Below are positions 37,071 through 47,662 of a stretch of DNA of 64,000 nt, one piece after another. This DNA comes from Pseudochrobactrum asaccharolyticum. GTDB taxonomy: Bacteria > Pseudomonadota > Alphaproteobacteria > Rhizobiales > Rhizobiaceae. Position numbers and translations under genes: made by a program. The DNA lies in NCBI RefSeq assembly GCF_003314995.1, contig NZ_QNRH01000006.1, positions 1 through 64,000 of the forward strand, given 5' to 3'. The notes under the pieces are model-generated. The model had not been told where the DNA came from. It made no database searches and was given only the letters and a program-made list of their open reading frames with translations. Positions within the stretch are counted from its first letter, which is position 1. Each line of letters starts with the position of its first letter.

Positions 37071-38537
37071 TCAAGACTGACGACGGAAGCGAGCAGCAAA
37101 GAAACCATCAAGACCGGCCATCTTTGGCTCATCATGAGGCAAATCAGCAGGTGTTGAACGCAGGAAGCCCTGATCTGTGATCAGCTGTTCCATTCCCTTC
37201 AGCTCTTCGGGCTTGAATGGTTCAGCTTTCAACACGCCTTCCGCCAGAATGGCCTGTGCCATGTCTTCGCCTTCTTCGCGATTGAGCGAGCAATTGGAGA
37301 AGACGATAATGCCGTCCGGTTTCACCAGAGAAATTGCATGACGAAGCAGTTTGGCCTGTACCTGTGCCAAGCGGACAATGTCGTCCGGTGTTTTTGTCCA
37401 GAGCACATCAGGGTGGCGGCGTACTGTGCCGGTGGATGAGCAAGGCGCATCGAGCAGAATGGCGTCAAACAGCTCATCCGTCTGATAGTCAAGAATATTG
37501 GTTGCAATCAGTTCTGCGTCCAGTTGCAGACGATCAAGATTGCTTTTCAGGCGCTTCAGGCGGTTCTTATTAATATCAAATGCGGTGACTTTGGCACCGG
37601 CCATAATCAGCTGTGCGGTCTTGCCGCCGGGGGCAGCGCAAAGATCGGCAACGCGCTTGCCTTTAATATCGCCGAGTAATGTAGCGGGCAGGCTTGCAGC
37701 AGCATCCTGCACCCACCATTCACCTTCTGCAAAACCTTCCAGTGCGGTGAGGGCACCTTCAAAAGAACCGAGGCGCACGGAGCCGTTTGGCAATAATGTA
37801 CCGCCGAGCTTTGCAGCCCATTCTGCCGGATTGCTTTTAACCGTCAGATCGATGGAAGGTTCATAGGCCTGCATTGCCAGAATAGCTTCGGCCTGTTTCT
37901 GGCCATAGGTTTTGGTCAGGCTTTCAATATACCAGTCAGGGCCGTTGGAGATTTTCAACTCGATAGCGCGCTCTTTATTACGGGTAAGGCGGCGCAGCAC
38001 GGCATTGACAAGGCTGGCATATTTGCGGTTGCGCGGGTCGATATTGGCAGAGGTCACAGCCAGATCAACCGCTGCATGATCCGGTACATCGAGATAGAGG
38101 ATCTGTGCCGCACCGACATGCAGCAATTGCTGCAAGGCAGTCGCATTGGCAGGCAGCGGACGATCAAGAAGCTTGCACAATGCAGTTTCAATGGTGTTAC
38201 GGTTTCGCAAAGCTGTGCCGAGAATGGCGCGTACCAGTGAACGGTCGCGATCATCCAGTTCCATATATTGCGGGTGGCCGTGATGGGCATCAGTGAGACC
38301 ATCCAGCGAGGTGTTTTTAGCAACCACGGCATTGAGCAGTTTGGCCGCGCACTGGCGGACATTCAGTCCCGGATGCTCTGCTTCAAGTTTCGCGCGATAC
38401 TCGGTTTCAGACAGTCCCAGCGTGTGGTCTGCTTTGGGTGCAGCCGGTGTCTGACCTTGGCCCTGCTTTTGAAACGGCTTCTTATGCGGATGGAAGCCGG
38501 TGCGTTTAGCGGCAGGTTTGTTATCGCTCAAGACCAT
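37071..38537 (-). CDS. rsmB: 16S rRNA (cytosine967-C5)-methyltransferase
   Basis: SAM-dependent m5C methyltransferase of the NOL1/NOP2/Sun family. The 488-residue product has a basic N-terminal extension of about 60 residues, a NusB-like RNA-binding domain (about 60-200; [28 protein letters not shown]) and a methyltransferase domain. The SAM loop is [15 protein letters not shown], and the two conserved cysteines are in DAPCSSTG and [11 protein letters not shown]. It overlaps the upstream htpX gene by 10 bases. Confidence 0.95.
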   Translation of the reverse strand: MVLSDNKPAAKRTGFHPHKKPFQKQGQGQTPAAPKADHTLGLSETEYRAKLEAEHPGLNVRQCAAKLLNAVVAKNTSLDGLTDAHHGHPQYMELDDRDRSLVRAILGTALRNRNTIETALCKLLDRPLPANATALQQLLHVGAAQILYLDVPDHAAVDLAVTSANIDPRNRKYASLVNAVLRRLTRNKERAIELKISNGPDWYIESLTKTYGQKQAEAILAMQAYEPSIDLTVKSNPAEWAAKLGGTLLPNGSVRLGSFEGALTALEGFAEGEWWVQDAAASLPATLLGDIKGKRVADLCAAPGGKTAQLIMAGAKVTAFDINKNRLKRLKSNLDRLQLDAELIATNILDYQTDELFDAILLDAPCSSTGTVRRHPDVLWTKTPDDIVRLAQVQAKLLRHAISLVKPDGIIVFSNCSLNREEGEDMAQAILAEGVLKAEPFKPEELKGMEQLITDQGFLRSTPADLPHDEPKMAGLDGFFAARFRRQS

Positions 38538-39568
38538 GGTCCTTTATAGGGTTTTTCCGGCTCGTCATCCGGTGCAGAGTCGCTGCCTGCGGCTTGTCCC
38601 CACGGATTATTCCGTGTCGGGGTGCTGCGCGGGCGGCTCTGTGATTGGTTCGTTGTCGGGCTATATGCACCAGACTGACGGTTCTGAAAACCATTATCTG
38701 TATTATCATAGACAGAATTAATGCCCATTTCCTGCGCAATACCCTCCAGAGCAGCAATACGGTTTGCCGTATCCGGATGGGTCGAGAACAGATTATCCGC
38801 ACCACGACCGCTTAAAGGGTTGATAATAAACATATGAGCAGTTGCCGGATTGTGCTCAGCTTCTTCATTCACAGTTTCATGGGCGCCGCGCGCAATCTTG
38901 TTCAAGGCAGAGGCCAGCCATAGCGGGTTGCCACAGATTTCCGCGCCGCGCCGGTCGGCAGCATATTCGCGGGTACGGCTAACGGCCATTTGCACAATCA
39001 TGGCCGCAAAAGGGGCAACCAGCATAGCGACAATGGTGCCGATTGTGCTCAGCAAATTGTTGTTTTCACGATTGCCGCCGAAGAACATTGCAAAATTACC
39101 GAGCATGGAAATCGCACCGGCAAGGGTTGCGGTGATTGTCATGGTCAGTGTGTCGCGGTTTTGTACGTGCGCCAGTTCATGTGCCATCACGGCAGCAACT
39201 TCCTGTTTGTTCAGGCGTTGCAACAGGCCGGTTGTGGCGGCAACGGCAGCGTTTTCAGGGTTGCGGCCGGTCGCAAAAGCATTGGGCTGGTCTTCATGGA
39301 TAATATAGATGCGTGGCTGCGGCAGACCGGCACGGTCTGACAATTCGCGTACGATACGGTAATATTCCGGCGCAGTATTTTCATCCGCTTCCTGCGCATT
39401 ATACATACGCAGCACCATCTTGTCGGAATTCCAGTAGCTGAAGAAGTTCATGGCGACCGCAACGGCCAGAGCGATCATCATGCCGCCAGAGCCGCCAATC
39501 AGATAACCGATACTCATAAACATGGCTGTCATGAAGGCAATCAGCATGAACGTGCGCATCATGTTCAT
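38528..39568 (-). CDS. htpX: membrane zinc metalloprotease HtpX
   Basis: Inner-membrane quality-control protease related to Ste24. The 346-residue product has two N-terminal transmembrane helices (1-45), the zinc motif HELAH at residues 130-134, two further hydrophobic segments (about 145-200) and [15 protein letters not shown] supplying the third ligand. The Gln/Arg/Ser-rich C-terminal tail is longer than in E. coli. It is translationally coupled to rsmB. The order htpX-rsmB-heparinase-purH is conserved in the order. Confidence 0.96.
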   Translation of the reverse strand: MNMMRTFMLIAFMTAMFMSIGYLIGGSGGMMIALAVAVAMNFFSYWNSDKMVLRMYNAQEADENTAPEYYRIVRELSDRAGLPQPRIYIIHEDQPNAFATGRNPENAAVAATTGLLQRLNKQEVAAVMAHELAHVQNRDTLTMTITATLAGAISMLGNFAMFFGGNRENNNLLSTIGTIVAMLVAPFAAMIVQMAVSRTREYAADRRGAEICGNPLWLASALNKIARGAHETVNEEAEHNPATAHMFIINPLSGRGADNLFSTHPDTANRIAALEGIAQEMGINSVYDNTDNGFQNRQSGAYSPTTNQSQSRPRSTPTRNNPWGQAAGSDSAPDDEPEKPYKGPWS

Positions 39569-39764
39569 TCAGTATCTCCGTTCCGGTTGGTAAATAAGGT
39601 CATTTTCATGTGATGATAAAATGGGGATGGCACACTATATCTTCAATACGACAAGGGCTATGATAGCAGTCTAGTTTCTTTAGTTTGTCGCATTATCACG
39701 ACGTTAAATGTGTAAATGCTCAAGCCCATTCTTATATATGCCGCAGATCGACAGGATGAAAACC

Positions 39765-40016
39765 ATGAATAATGAAACAGCATCAGTGAATAGTAATGTG
39801 GTTTCATTGGCAGATTATCAGAAATCTGATGCTCCTGCACCGCGCAAAAAATTTGAAGACCTGCCGCCTGCTGCCCAACGCGCTTTGCTGGAAGCTGAAG
39901 CACGCCGTGAAGCTGAACAGCAAGCAGAGACTGCAAAAGAAATTGGTGGTCGCGGCGGCAAAGATCCGGCACGTTATGGTGATTGGGAAATCAAAGGCCG
40001 CACGATCGATTTTTGA
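39765..40016 (+). CDS. DUF1674 protein, SDHAF4-like succinate dehydrogenase assembly factor
   Basis: An 83-residue protein ending in the DUF1674 signature GGRGGKDPARYGDWEIKGR then TIDF. The eukaryotic homologue SDHAF4/Sdh8 binds flavinated SdhA during complex II assembly; a related role here follows from family knowledge, not from context. AGGA lies 8 bases before the chosen ATG; an ATG 3 codons earlier is possible. It is divergent from htpX and abuts the next acetyltransferase. Confidence 0.88.
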   Translation: MNNETASVNSNVVSLADYQKSDAPAPRKKFEDLPPAAQRALLEAEARREAEQQAETAKEIGGRGGKDPARYGDWEIKGRTIDF

Positions 40017-40490
40017 GTGTTTGCGGTGACCGAAACAACGCAATCTTTGATGTTTCGTCTTGCTGTTCCTTCTGAACGACAGACATTGGAAGATTTGAAA
40101 CGCCGTTCCTCGCTGACGCAGGAAGCGCATCGTGCATTTCTTCTTGCCCATCCGGAAGCGATTGATCTGAAAGAAGATTATATCACTGCACAGGCTGCAT
40201 GGGTGGCTATGCGGGGCAGGGAGATTGCTGGGTTTATTGTGCTTTTAGATAAAAGTGCTGGCCTGTATGAAATAGAAGACCTGTTTGTTGAGCCGGAATT
40301 TATGGGTGCCGGTATCGGGCGTTTTCTTGTGACCGAGGCGATGCAGATTGCGGCGACAGCTGGTGCTGTATCTGTTGAGGCTGTTGCTTCTGCTGAAAGC
40401 CGCGGTTTTTATCTGCGCTGTGGATTTGCGGAACTGGAGAATATGCCGGTTGAATTCGGGACAGCTATTCGGATGAGCAAAAGCTGCTGA
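40017..40490 (+). CDS. GNAT-family N-acetyltransferase
   Basis: A 157-residue acetyltransferase with the GNAT core YEIEDLFVEPEFMGAGIGRFLVTEAM (motif A, acetyl-CoA pyrophosphate loop) and SRGFYLRCGFAE (motif B). It begins with GTG directly after the stop of the SDHAF4-like gene, so the two are probably co-transcribed; GTG 3 codons later is an alternative. The substrate is unknown. Confidence 0.87.
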   Translation: MFAVTETTQSLMFRLAVPSERQTLEDLKRRSSLTQEAHRAFLLAHPEAIDLKEDYITAQAAWVAMRGREIAGFIVLLDKSAGLYEIEDLFVEPEFMGAGIGRFLVTEAMQIAATAGAVSVEAVASAESRGFYLRCGFAELENMPVEFGTAIRMSKSC

Positions 40491-40509
40491 GACTGTACAT
40501 ATAAGTTTT

Positions 40510-41025
40510 TTATGATTCACGTGAAATGACGGGCATGCGGGCGTAATAAATATCCCATTCATCCTCGCCGGTTTTATGAAATCCGTGCCTCTCATAGAAA
40601 CGGGCAGCATCGCTTTGCTGCAAAACACTGAGTGTGATGGTCTTTTGTGCCTGATCAGCCTGTGTCATCAGGCTTGAGAGAGCGAGACTGCCTAAGCCAT
40701 GCCCCTGAAATTGTGGTGCAATGTAAAAATGCTCGAGAAGCCAGTCATCCTCGTGCGGGCCAAGCGCCACGCAACCGGCCAGCTGATCTTTCACGGTAAT
40801 TAAACGGGTATGTTGCGGGCGAAAACTGTTTTGAAACCGCTCTAATTCTTTGTTTTTACGCGCATCTTGTTCCGAAAACCGCTTCACACTTTTCGGGATG
40901 CGCTCCAATGCTCGTTGCGGATCAAAGCGACCGATGCGTTCCAGATTTTCGCGCATTGTCAGAATCCGTAAAGCAAACAGTCTGTCAAAATCGCTTTGAT
41001 GTGCTTGGCTGAAATGAAAATGCAT
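40510..41025 (-). CDS. GNAT-family N-acetyltransferase with a repeat-encoded insertion
   Basis: A 171-residue acetyltransferase. Residues 1-40 are the first strand and helix (ILTMRENLERIGRFDPQRAL), and 64-171 the rest of the fold with CVALGPHEDDWLLEHFYIAPQFQGHGLGSLAL (motif A) and AARFYERHGFHKTGEDEWDIYY. Between them residues 41-63 (ERIPKSVKRFSEQDARKNKE and LER) are encoded exactly by a copy of dispersed repeat family A. Without it the protein would read ...PQRAL-FQNSFRP..., a normal GNAT helix. The ATG start is the first of the frame; only a weak ribosome site is visible. Whether the enzyme is active with the insert is unknown. Confidence 0.88.
   Translation of the reverse strand: MHFHFSQAHQSDFDRLFALRILTMRENLERIGRFDPQRALERIPKSVKRFSEQDARKNKELERFQNSFRPQHTRLITVKDQLAGCVALGPHEDDWLLEHFYIAPQFQGHGLGSLALSSLMTQADQAQKTITLSVLQQSDAARFYERHGFHKTGEDEWDIYYARMPVISRES
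40837..40905 (-). repeat. dispersed palindromic repeat, family A (copy 1, in frame inside a gene)
   Basis: Sixty-nine bases, exactly 23 codons. Read on the minus strand it runs GAGCGCATCCCGAAAAGTG, AAGCGGTTTTCGGAAC, AAGATGCGCG, then TAAAAACAAAGAATTAGAGCGG. The stems GCGCATC/GATGCGC and CCGAAAA/TTTTCGG are self-complementary. The element is flanked by near-direct TTRGAGCG octamers. The same order of blocks recurs at 47484-47586 and 58021-58125. Confidence 0.9.
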
Positions 41026-41072
41026 AGTGCGGTTCCGATAGATGAATGATGGCTGAGCTCATCGTTCTATAT

Positions 41073-41102
41073 AAAAAAAGGCCGGTTATACCGGCCTTTT
41101 CT
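41073..41102 (-). terminator. Rho-independent terminator of acsA
   Basis: AAAGGCCGGT-ATA-ACCGGCCTTT read on the minus strand, followed by a T run; it lies just beyond the acsA stop. Confidence 0.9.
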
Positions 41103-41106
41103 ATAC

Positions 41107-43062
41107 TTACTTGCGATTTTGACGATGTTCGATCAGATCATCAACCACGGCCGGATCGGCCAGTGTTGATGTATCGCCGAGTGCGCCGAAATCATCTTCC
41201 GCAATCTTGCGCAAGATACGGCGCATGATCTTGCCGGAACGCGTCTTTGGCAGACCCGGTGCAAACTGGATCATATCCGGTGTTGCAATCGGTCCGATCT
41301 CCGTGCGCACATGTTTGGTCAGTTCTTTGCGCAGCGCATCTTCATCATGGTCTTCCTCGCCGGTCATCAGCGTGACATAGCAATAGATGCCCTGACCTTT
41401 GATCGGGTGCGGATAACCAACAACAGCGGCTTCTGACACGGAGTGGTGTGAAACCAGAGCCGATTCAATTTCAGCAGTACCGAGGCGGTGACCGGAAATA
41501 TTCAGCACGTCATCAACGCGGCCGGTAATCCAGTAATAACCGTCTTCATCACGGCGGCAGCCGTCACCGGTGAAATATTTGCCCTTATAGGTGGTGAAAT
41601 AAGCCTCGATAAAGCGGCGGTGATCACCATAGAGCGTACGCATCTGACCCGGCCATGAGTCGGTGATGCAGAGATTACCATCTGCGGCACCATCAAGCAC
41701 GACACCTTCCGCATCAACCAGCTGTGGCTTGATACCGAAGAACGGACGGGTAGCCGAACCCGGCTTCAGATCGGTTGCACCCGGCAGTGGTGTAATAAGA
41801 ATGCCACCGGTTTCAGTCTGCCACCATGTATCAACAATCGGGCAGGCCTGATCGCCGACTACATTATAATACCATTCCCACGCTTCCGGATTGATCGGCT
41901 CACCGACCGAACCGAGCAGGCGCAGCGATTTGCGCGAGTTGCGGGTCACGAAATCATCGCCGGCACCCATCAGTGCGCGGATCGCAGTTGGCGCGGTATA
42001 GAAAATATTGACCTGATGCTTGTCGACCACTTCCCAGAAACGTCCCTGATCAGGGAAGTTCGGCACACCTTCAAACATCAGTGTGGTCGCACCATTGGCG
42101 AGCGGGCCATAGACGATATAGGAATGACCGGTGACCCAGCCCACATCCGCCGTACACCAGTAAATATCGCCTTCGTGATAGTCGAAGACATATTGATGCG
42201 TCATCGAGGCATAAACAAGATAACCGCCGGTGGTATGCAGCACGCCTTTCGGCTTGCCGGTGGAGCCGGACGTATAAAGAATGAAGAGCGGGTCTTCAGC
42301 CTTCATTGGCTCCGGTTCGCAGACTGCATCGACGCTTGCAACTTCCTGATGGTACCAAAGATCGCGACCGCGGCCCCAATGGATTTTACCGCCGGTACGG
42401 CGCACAACCAGCACTTTGTTGACGAATACATATTGCTTGGCGGCAATATCAATCGCGGTATCGGTATTCTCTTTCAGCGGAATTGGTTTGCCGCCGCGGA
42501 TACCTTCATCCGAAGTGATGACGAATGTGGATTCACAGTCAACGATACGGCCAGCCAGTGCTTCCGGCGAGAAGCCTGCAAAGACGATCGAATGGACGGC
42601 GCCGATGCGCGCACAAGCCAGCATGGCATAGGCGGCTTCCGGAATCATCGGCAGATAAATGGTAACGCGGTCACCTTTGCGGACGCCGTGTTTTTTCATC
42701 ACATTGGCGAGACGGCAGACATTTTCATGCAGCTCGCGATAGGAGATTTTCTTGTCGATATAAGGGTTGTCACCTTCCCAGATAATCGCGGTCTGATCGC
42801 CGCGCTTTTCAAGGTGACGGTCAATACAGTTGTAAGAGACGTTGGTAACACCGTCTTCATACCAGCGGATGGAGACATTATCCTCAAAAGAGGTGTCTTT
42901 TACCTTGGTGTAAGGGGTAAACCAGTCAATGCGTTTACCGTGCTTGCCCCAGAAGGCTTCAGGGTCGCTGATACTTTCATTATACCATGAAAGATAGGTT
43001 TCATTGTCGATCAGCGCGCGCGCCTTCGCCTCCGGTAAAACCGGATAATTCTTGTCGGACAT
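41107..43062 (-). CDS. acsA: acetyl-CoA synthetase
   Basis: Activates acetate to acetyl-CoA through acetyl-AMP. The 651-residue product has the AMP-binding P-loop [13 protein letters not shown], the [10 protein letters not shown] motif and the C-terminal acetylation site [10 protein letters not shown], whose lysine is the usual regulatory acetylation target. GAGGAAC lies directly before the chosen ATG, 5 codons into the open frame. It is a single gene with its own terminator. Confidence 0.97.
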   Translation of the reverse strand: MSDKNYPVLPEAKARALIDNETYLSWYNESISDPEAFWGKHGKRIDWFTPYTKVKDTSFEDNVSIRWYEDGVTNVSYNCIDRHLEKRGDQTAIIWEGDNPYIDKKISYRELHENVCRLANVMKKHGVRKGDRVTIYLPMIPEAAYAMLACARIGAVHSIVFAGFSPEALAGRIVDCESTFVITSDEGIRGGKPIPLKENTDTAIDIAAKQYVFVNKVLVVRRTGGKIHWGRGRDLWYHQEVASVDAVCEPEPMKAEDPLFILYTSGSTGKPKGVLHTTGGYLVYASMTHQYVFDYHEGDIYWCTADVGWVTGHSYIVYGPLANGATTLMFEGVPNFPDQGRFWEVVDKHQVNIFYTAPTAIRALMGAGDDFVTRNSRKSLRLLGSVGEPINPEAWEWYYNVVGDQACPIVDTWWQTETGGILITPLPGATDLKPGSATRPFFGIKPQLVDAEGVVLDGAADGNLCITDSWPGQMRTLYGDHRRFIEAYFTTYKGKYFTGDGCRRDEDGYYWITGRVDDVLNISGHRLGTAEIESALVSHHSVSEAAVVGYPHPIKGQGIYCYVTLMTGEEDHDEDALRKELTKHVRTEIGPIATPDMIQFAPGLPKTRSGKIMRRILRKIAEDDFGALGDTSTLADPAVVDDLIEHRQNRK

Positions 43063-43362
43063 AGTTCCTCCTCGCACCGACGGCCCTCCTTGCCGGTACC
43101 TCGTATCAAAAGCCGCATCATTGTTAATGGCTGCGGTTCACATGTAAATCAGGCAAAAGTCTGATGCCGCTCGTGGCTGCAATTCAGAAATAAGCTGACC
43201 CGTCTCCCGTATTGACATACGGCAGATTATCTCCGGCATAAATGTCTGAGATTACGCCGGAGTTTATAATTGTTATGCAGTGACGCAAGACAAATATTTG
43301 CGACATGTTGGTTTTGCGCGAGAATAAAGTGCACAACCCCGTAGGATAATATACCTGTTTTG
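43063..43362. other. intergenic region upstream of acsA
   Basis: About 300 bases between the acsA start and the yggS stop, both on the minus strand. No gene, repeat family or riboswitch was recognised; it presumably contains the acsA promoter. Confidence 0.5.
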
Positions 43363-44079
43363 TCAGGCCTGTGTCAGCGCTTGTGTTAATGGGGGGCGGC
43401 TGCCGAAAATTGCCGAGCCGACACGCACTTGGGTAGCGCCAAAAGAAATAGCAGTTTCAAAATCGCCGGACATGCCCATCGAGAGTTCTTTTACACCGGC
43501 TTCATTCGCCAGTTTGCGTAGCAATGCAAAATGTGGTCCCGGATTTTCATCCACCGGCGGAATGCACATCAGGCCGGCAATCTCGAGATCATGAACATCA
43601 CGGCAGCGGGCAACAAAGGCAACGGCGTCCAGCGGATCAATACCGGCCTTTTGCTCTTCACTGCCGGTATTAACCTGCACAAAGAGTTTCAGCTTGCGGT
43701 TTTGTTTTTTTGTCTCGGCAGCAATCGTGGCAGCGATTTTCTCGCGGTCAACGGTCTGGATCACATCGAACAAAGCCACGGCTTCCGCTGTCTTGTTGGA
43801 TTGCAGCGGGCCGATCAGATGCAGCTCAATGCCGGAGAATTTCTCACGCAATTCAGGCCATTTGCCTTCTGCTTCCTGCACACGGTTTTCACCGAAAATC
43901 CGCTGACCGGCTTCCAGTGCCGGTGTAATTTCATCAGCATTAAAGGTTTTGGAAACAGCTACCAGCTGTACCGAGTCTGTTGCCCGTTGCGCTTCCTGTT
44001 CACTTTGCGCAATGGCATTGCGAACGGTTTTGAGGTTGTCCTCAATGGTGCTGGCGGGGCTGCTGACGGGTACATTCAT
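43363..44079 (-). CDS. yggS: YggS/PROSC-type pyridoxal-phosphate homeostasis protein
   Basis: PLP-binding single-domain protein affecting vitamin B6 and amino-acid balance, without known catalysis. The 238-residue product has the PLP lysine in LVAVSKTFNADEI, FGENRVQEAEGK, HLIGPLQSNK and the C-terminal MGMSGDFETAISFGATQVRVGSAIFG. The ATG with AAAGGAG 11 bases upstream is chosen; the open frame continues 135 codons upstream into the leuS region without support. It is divergent from leuS, as in Brucella relatives. Confidence 0.95.
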   Translation of the reverse strand: MNVPVSSPASTIEDNLKTVRNAIAQSEQEAQRATDSVQLVAVSKTFNADEITPALEAGQRIFGENRVQEAEGKWPELREKFSGIELHLIGPLQSNKTAEAVALFDVIQTVDREKIAATIAAETKKQNRKLKLFVQVNTGSEEQKAGIDPLDAVAFVARCRDVHDLEIAGLMCIPPVDENPGPHFALLRKLANEAGVKELSMGMSGDFETAISFGATQVRVGSAIFGSRPPLTQALTQA

Positions 44080-44193
44080 GGTATAAAACTCCTTTTTCTG
44101 CCGCTTCACTATGGGATAAGGTTGACGCTTTGCCCAATCCATGATGAAGGTCTCACACCATATTCCATTCTCTTTGCATGAGTAAATACAGCC

Positions 44194-46797
44194 ATGGCAT
44201 CTGAACGATATAATCCGCGCGTAAGCGAAGCCCATTGGCAGAAGATCTGGGACGAAAACAAGATCTTCGAAACGTCCAATGATGATCCACGCGAAAAATA
44301 TTACGTGCTGGAAATGTTTCCTTATCCATCTGGCCGCATTCACATCGGTCATGTGCGTAACTATGCAATGGGTGACGTGATTGCCCGTTACAAGCGCGCA
44401 CGCGGTTTTAACGTTCTGCATCCGATGGGCTGGGATGCTTTCGGTATGCCTGCAGAAAATGCGGCGATGCAGAATAAGGTTCACCCGAAAGAATGGACCT
44501 ATCAGAATATCGCAACCATGAAAGGTCAGCTCAAAACTATGGGGCTGTCACTGGACTGGTCACGTGAATTTGCGACCTGTGACGTGGATTATTACCACCG
44601 TCAGCAGATGCTGTTCCTTGATATGTTTGAAAAAGGTCTGGTGACCCGTAAGACATCCAAGGTCAACTGGGATCCGGTCGATAATACTGTTCTGGCCAAT
44701 GAGCAGGTTGTGGACGGTCGCGGCTGGCGCTCCGGTGCGCTGGTTGAACAGCGTGAACTGACCCAGTGGTTCTTTAAGATTACCGATTTCAGCGATGATC
44801 TGCTGGCCGGTCTGGATACGCTTGACCAGTGGCCGGACAAAGTGCGTCTGATGCAGAAAAACTGGATCGGTAAATCGGAAGGTTTGCAGCTGCGTTTTGC
44901 ACTGGCTGAACGGGAAGGCGAGATCGAAGTTTATACCACCCGTCCGGATACGCTGTTTGGCGCATCTTTTGTGGCGATTGCTGCCGATCATCCGCTGGCA
45001 AGACAGCTGGCTGAGAGCAATGAAGGTCTGGCGGCTTTTGCTGCTGAGTGCCGTCAGCATGGTACATCCGTCGCAACACTCGAAACCATTGAGAAAAAAG
45101 GTTTCGATACGGGCTTACGCGTACAGCATCCGTTTGATCCGTCCTGGACATTGCCGGTCTATGTCGCCAATTTCGTTCTGATGGAATATGGTACAGGCGC
45201 GGTATTCGGTTGTCCTGCGCATGATCAGCGCGATCTGGATTTCGCGAATAAATACAAGCTGACAGTTACACCGGTGGTGCTGCCAAACGGTGCGGATGCA
45301 GCTAGCTTTGCAATTACTGATACGGCCTATAGCGACGAAGGCACGCTGTTTAATTCGCGTTTCCTCGATGGTATGACACCGGAAGCTGCTTTTAATGAAG
45401 TGGCAGATCGTCTGGAAAAGACCGATCTCTATGGTAAGCCGCAGGCATTCCGTAAGACACAATATCGTCTGCGCGACTGGGGCATTTCCCGTCAGCGTTA
45501 CTGGGGCTGCCCGATTCCGATGATTCATTGCGAATCTTGCGGAACTGTTCCTGTGCCGCGCAATGATTTGCCGGTTCAGCTGCCGGATGATGTGGAGTTT
45601 GACCGTCCGGGCAATCCGCTCGACCGTCATGACGGCTGGCGCCATGTTAACTGCCCGAAATGCGGTGGCAAAGCCCGCCGCGAAACCGATACGATGGATA
45701 CATTCGTGGATTCATCATGGTATTTCGCACGCTTTACTGCACCATGGGAAAATGAACCGACAGATATTAAAGCCGTTGATGAATGGCTGCCGGTTGATCA
45801 GTATATCGGTGGTGTGGAACATGCGATCCTGCATCTGCTTTATTCGCGCTTCTTTACCCGCGCGATGAAGGTTGCCGGTCACCTGAAGGTGGAAGAGCCG
45901 TTTAAGGGGCTGTTCACACAGGGCATGGTGGTACACGAGACCTATAAACATAATGGTCAGTGGGTATCGCCGCTGGAAATCCGTATTGAAGACAAGAACG
46001 GTGTGCGTTCGGCAACCATGCTGGATTCCGGTGAAACGGTAGAAATTGGCTCGATTGAAAAAATGTCGAAGTCTAAGAAAAATGTTGTCGATCCGGATGA
46101 TATTATTGCGTCTTACGGTGCAGATACTGCGCGCTGGTTCACTTTGTCGGACAGCCCGCCGGAGCGTGATATTGTCTGGACAGAAGCCGGTGCCGAAGGT
46201 GCGCATCGCTTTGTGCAGCGCGTCTGGCGTTTGATCTCTGAAGCCGGTGAAAATCTGAAGGGTGTTGCCCCTAAAGCGGCTCATGAAGGTGATGCCGCAC
46301 AGATTTCCAAAGCTGCCCATAAGACAGTAAAAGCTGTTGGTGATGATATCGAGAAAATCGTCTTCAACCGTGCGATTGCCCGTCTTTATGAGCTGCTCAA
46401 TGTGCTGGGCGCACCTTTGCAGGCAATTGCTGCCGGTACAGCCGATGATGTGACCAAAGCTGCAACCCGTGAAGCAACAGATATGTTCATTGCAATGATT
46501 GCACCGATGATGCCGCATCTGGCTGAACAGTGTAATGCTGCAATTGGCGGTGAGGGACTGGTTTCCACACGCAGCTGGCCTGTTGTCGATGAAGCCTTGC
46601 TGGTTGAAAATGACATTACCTTGCCGGTGCAGATCAATGGTAAAAAGCGCGGTGACATTACAATTGCGCGTGATGCAGATCAGGCAACAGTGCAGACGGC
46701 AGTTTTGGCACTTGACTTTGTGCAGGCTGCATTGAACGGTAATGCACCGAAAAAGCTCGTTGTTGTACCGCAGAGGATTGTGAATGTCGTTGTCTGA
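44194..46797 (+). CDS. leuS: leucyl-tRNA synthetase
   Basis: Class I synthetase charging tRNA-Leu. The 867-residue product has the HIGH motif in [15 protein letters not shown], the editing domain (about 225-415, with [12 protein letters not shown]), the zinc-type cysteines around [13 protein letters not shown] and [13 protein letters not shown], and KMSKS in [15 protein letters not shown]. The length is normal. It overlaps lptE by 14 bases. Confidence 0.98.
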   Translation: MASERYNPRVSEAHWQKIWDENKIFETSNDDPREKYYVLEMFPYPSGRIHIGHVRNYAMGDVIARYKRARGFNVLHPMGWDAFGMPAENAAMQNKVHPKEWTYQNIATMKGQLKTMGLSLDWSREFATCDVDYYHRQQMLFLDMFEKGLVTRKTSKVNWDPVDNTVLANEQVVDGRGWRSGALVEQRELTQWFFKITDFSDDLLAGLDTLDQWPDKVRLMQKNWIGKSEGLQLRFALAEREGEIEVYTTRPDTLFGASFVAIAADHPLARQLAESNEGLAAFAAECRQHGTSVATLETIEKKGFDTGLRVQHPFDPSWTLPVYVANFVLMEYGTGAVFGCPAHDQRDLDFANKYKLTVTPVVLPNGADAASFAITDTAYSDEGTLFNSRFLDGMTPEAAFNEVADRLEKTDLYGKPQAFRKTQYRLRDWGISRQRYWGCPIPMIHCESCGTVPVPRNDLPVQLPDDVEFDRPGNPLDRHDGWRHVNCPKCGGKARRETDTMDTFVDSSWYFARFTAPWENEPTDIKAVDEWLPVDQYIGGVEHAILHLLYSRFFTRAMKVAGHLKVEEPFKGLFTQGMVVHETYKHNGQWVSPLEIRIEDKNGVRSATMLDSGETVEIGSIEKMSKSKKNVVDPDDIIASYGADTARWFTLSDSPPERDIVWTEAGAEGAHRFVQRVWRLISEAGENLKGVAPKAAHEGDAAQISKAAHKTVKAVGDDIEKIVFNRAIARLYELLNVLGAPLQAIAAGTADDVTKAATREATDMFIAMIAPMMPHLAEQCNAAIGGEGLVSTRSWPVVDEALLVENDITLPVQINGKKRGDITIARDADQATVQTAVLALDFVQAALNGNAPKKLVVVPQRIVNVVV

Positions 46798-47365
46798 TCG
46801 CTCAATTAAAGACAAATCTCCGATCCGCAAAAAGCGGCTGGCAATACTGACAGGACTCGTCCTGTCAGCCTTTGTGGCTGGCTGTACAGTACAGCCGCTT
46901 TATTCGTCAGGTGGCAGCACCAGCGTTGGCGGTGTGCCTTCGAGCGTCAAGACCAAACTGGCTTCCGTTAAAGTGGATGACGTGGATTCCATTCCTGCTC
47001 AGGCGGTGCGTAATCGCCTGATCTTCGGCCTGTCGGGCGGAGCAGGGGAGCCGTCACAGCCGATGTATCATCTGGCGCTTGGTTTCTCCACATCGACAGA
47101 ATCTGCTGTTGAGGTGGATGTCGGTGATAAGACGGAAGGTCGTGCCTCTGCCGGTACGGTTCGCATGATCTCGAATTACGCTCTGCGTGACCGCGATGGT
47201 AAGGTCGTGGCAACAGGTCGTCGTCAGGTTAGTGCATCCTATGACCGTCCGCGTCAGGAATTTGCAAACCTGCGTGCCCATCGCGATGCTCAGCAGCGTG
47301 CGGCGGAAGAGTTGGCGCAGTATCTGGTACTTTCGCTAGCTCAGGATATGCAGAAACTTCCATAA
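46784..47365 (+). CDS. lptE: LPS-assembly lipoprotein LptE
   Basis: Outer-membrane lipoprotein that plugs LptD and helps insert lipopolysaccharide. The 193-residue product has a basic N-terminus, a hydrophobic segment and lipobox FVAGC (Cys about 34), then the LptE core with [47 protein letters not shown]. The leuS-lptE pair is usual in alphaproteobacteria; holA is normally next but is not found here, where repeats and a convergent transaldolase gene follow. Confidence 0.93.
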   Translation: MSLSDRSIKDKSPIRKKRLAILTGLVLSAFVAGCTVQPLYSSGGSTSVGGVPSSVKTKLASVKVDDVDSIPAQAVRNRLIFGLSGGAGEPSQPMYHLALGFSTSTESAVEVDVGDKTEGRASAGTVRMISNYALRDRDGKVVATGRRQVSASYDRPRQEFANLRAHRDAQQRAAEELAQYLVLSLAQDMQKLP

Positions 47366-47370
47366 AAAAC

Positions 47371-47471
47371 GCCTGATCGGCCTGCAAATGGCAATTTTCT
47401 GCGCTCCGGTGCTCACGTACTATAAGTACGCTCCGCTCCGTTTCTCGAAAATCACCATTTTCGTCACGATC
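47371..47471. repeat. dispersed palindromic repeat, family B (copy 2)
   Basis: It shares with 17231-17345 the ordered blocks ATGGC, TTTTCTGCGC, CTCACGTACT, AGTACGCTCCG, TTCTCG and CACCATTTTCG. It begins a few bases after the lptE stop and is followed by a family A copy. Confidence 0.78.
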
Positions 47472-47483
47472 ATCCGCTTTTTA

Positions 47484-47586
47484 AAGCATTTCCAGCAAAA
47501 GTGCGAAGCGGTTTTACGTGGGATAATGCGTAAAAACAAAGAATTAGAGCGGCTTCACGATCCAATGAAAACCGGAACCGCTCTAA
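47484..47586. repeat. dispersed palindromic repeat, family A (copy 2)
   Basis: Blocks: AAGCATTTCCAGCAAAAGTG, GAAGCGGTTTTACG, ATAATGCGTAAAAACAAAG, AATTAGAGCGG, then a second arm ending GGAACCGCTCTAA. The 3' extension pairs with the AGAGCGG side. It is the long form of the repeat inserted at 40837-40905. Confidence 0.85.
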
Positions 47587-47612
47587 GACATTGCGACATT
47601 GTTTTGAATATT

Positions 47613-47643
47613 AAAAAGCCCGCTGAAAAGCGGGCTTTTTTAT
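47613..47643. terminator. terminator serving the transaldolase gene
   Basis: AAAAAGCCCGCT-GAAA-AGCGGGCTTTTTT, a perfect stem with a GAAA loop, symmetrical enough to work in both directions. Confidence 0.92.
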
Positions 47644-47662
47644 TTATGCGATGACTGCCTGA

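Noticed and set aside
36847-37080. 77-codon frame between the heparinase-like gene and rsmB
   Set aside because: No ribosome site, no recognisable protein features, and its start lies inside a dispersed repeat.
43363-44484. 373-residue version of YggS
   Set aside because: The extra 135 residues overlap leuS antisense and lack family similarity; AAAGGAG supports the start at 44079.
47388-47654. 88-codon plus-strand frame after lptE
   Set aside because: It consists of family B and A repeat sequence; the RKNKELERL stretch only reflects the repeat being open in that phase, and no ribosome site is present.
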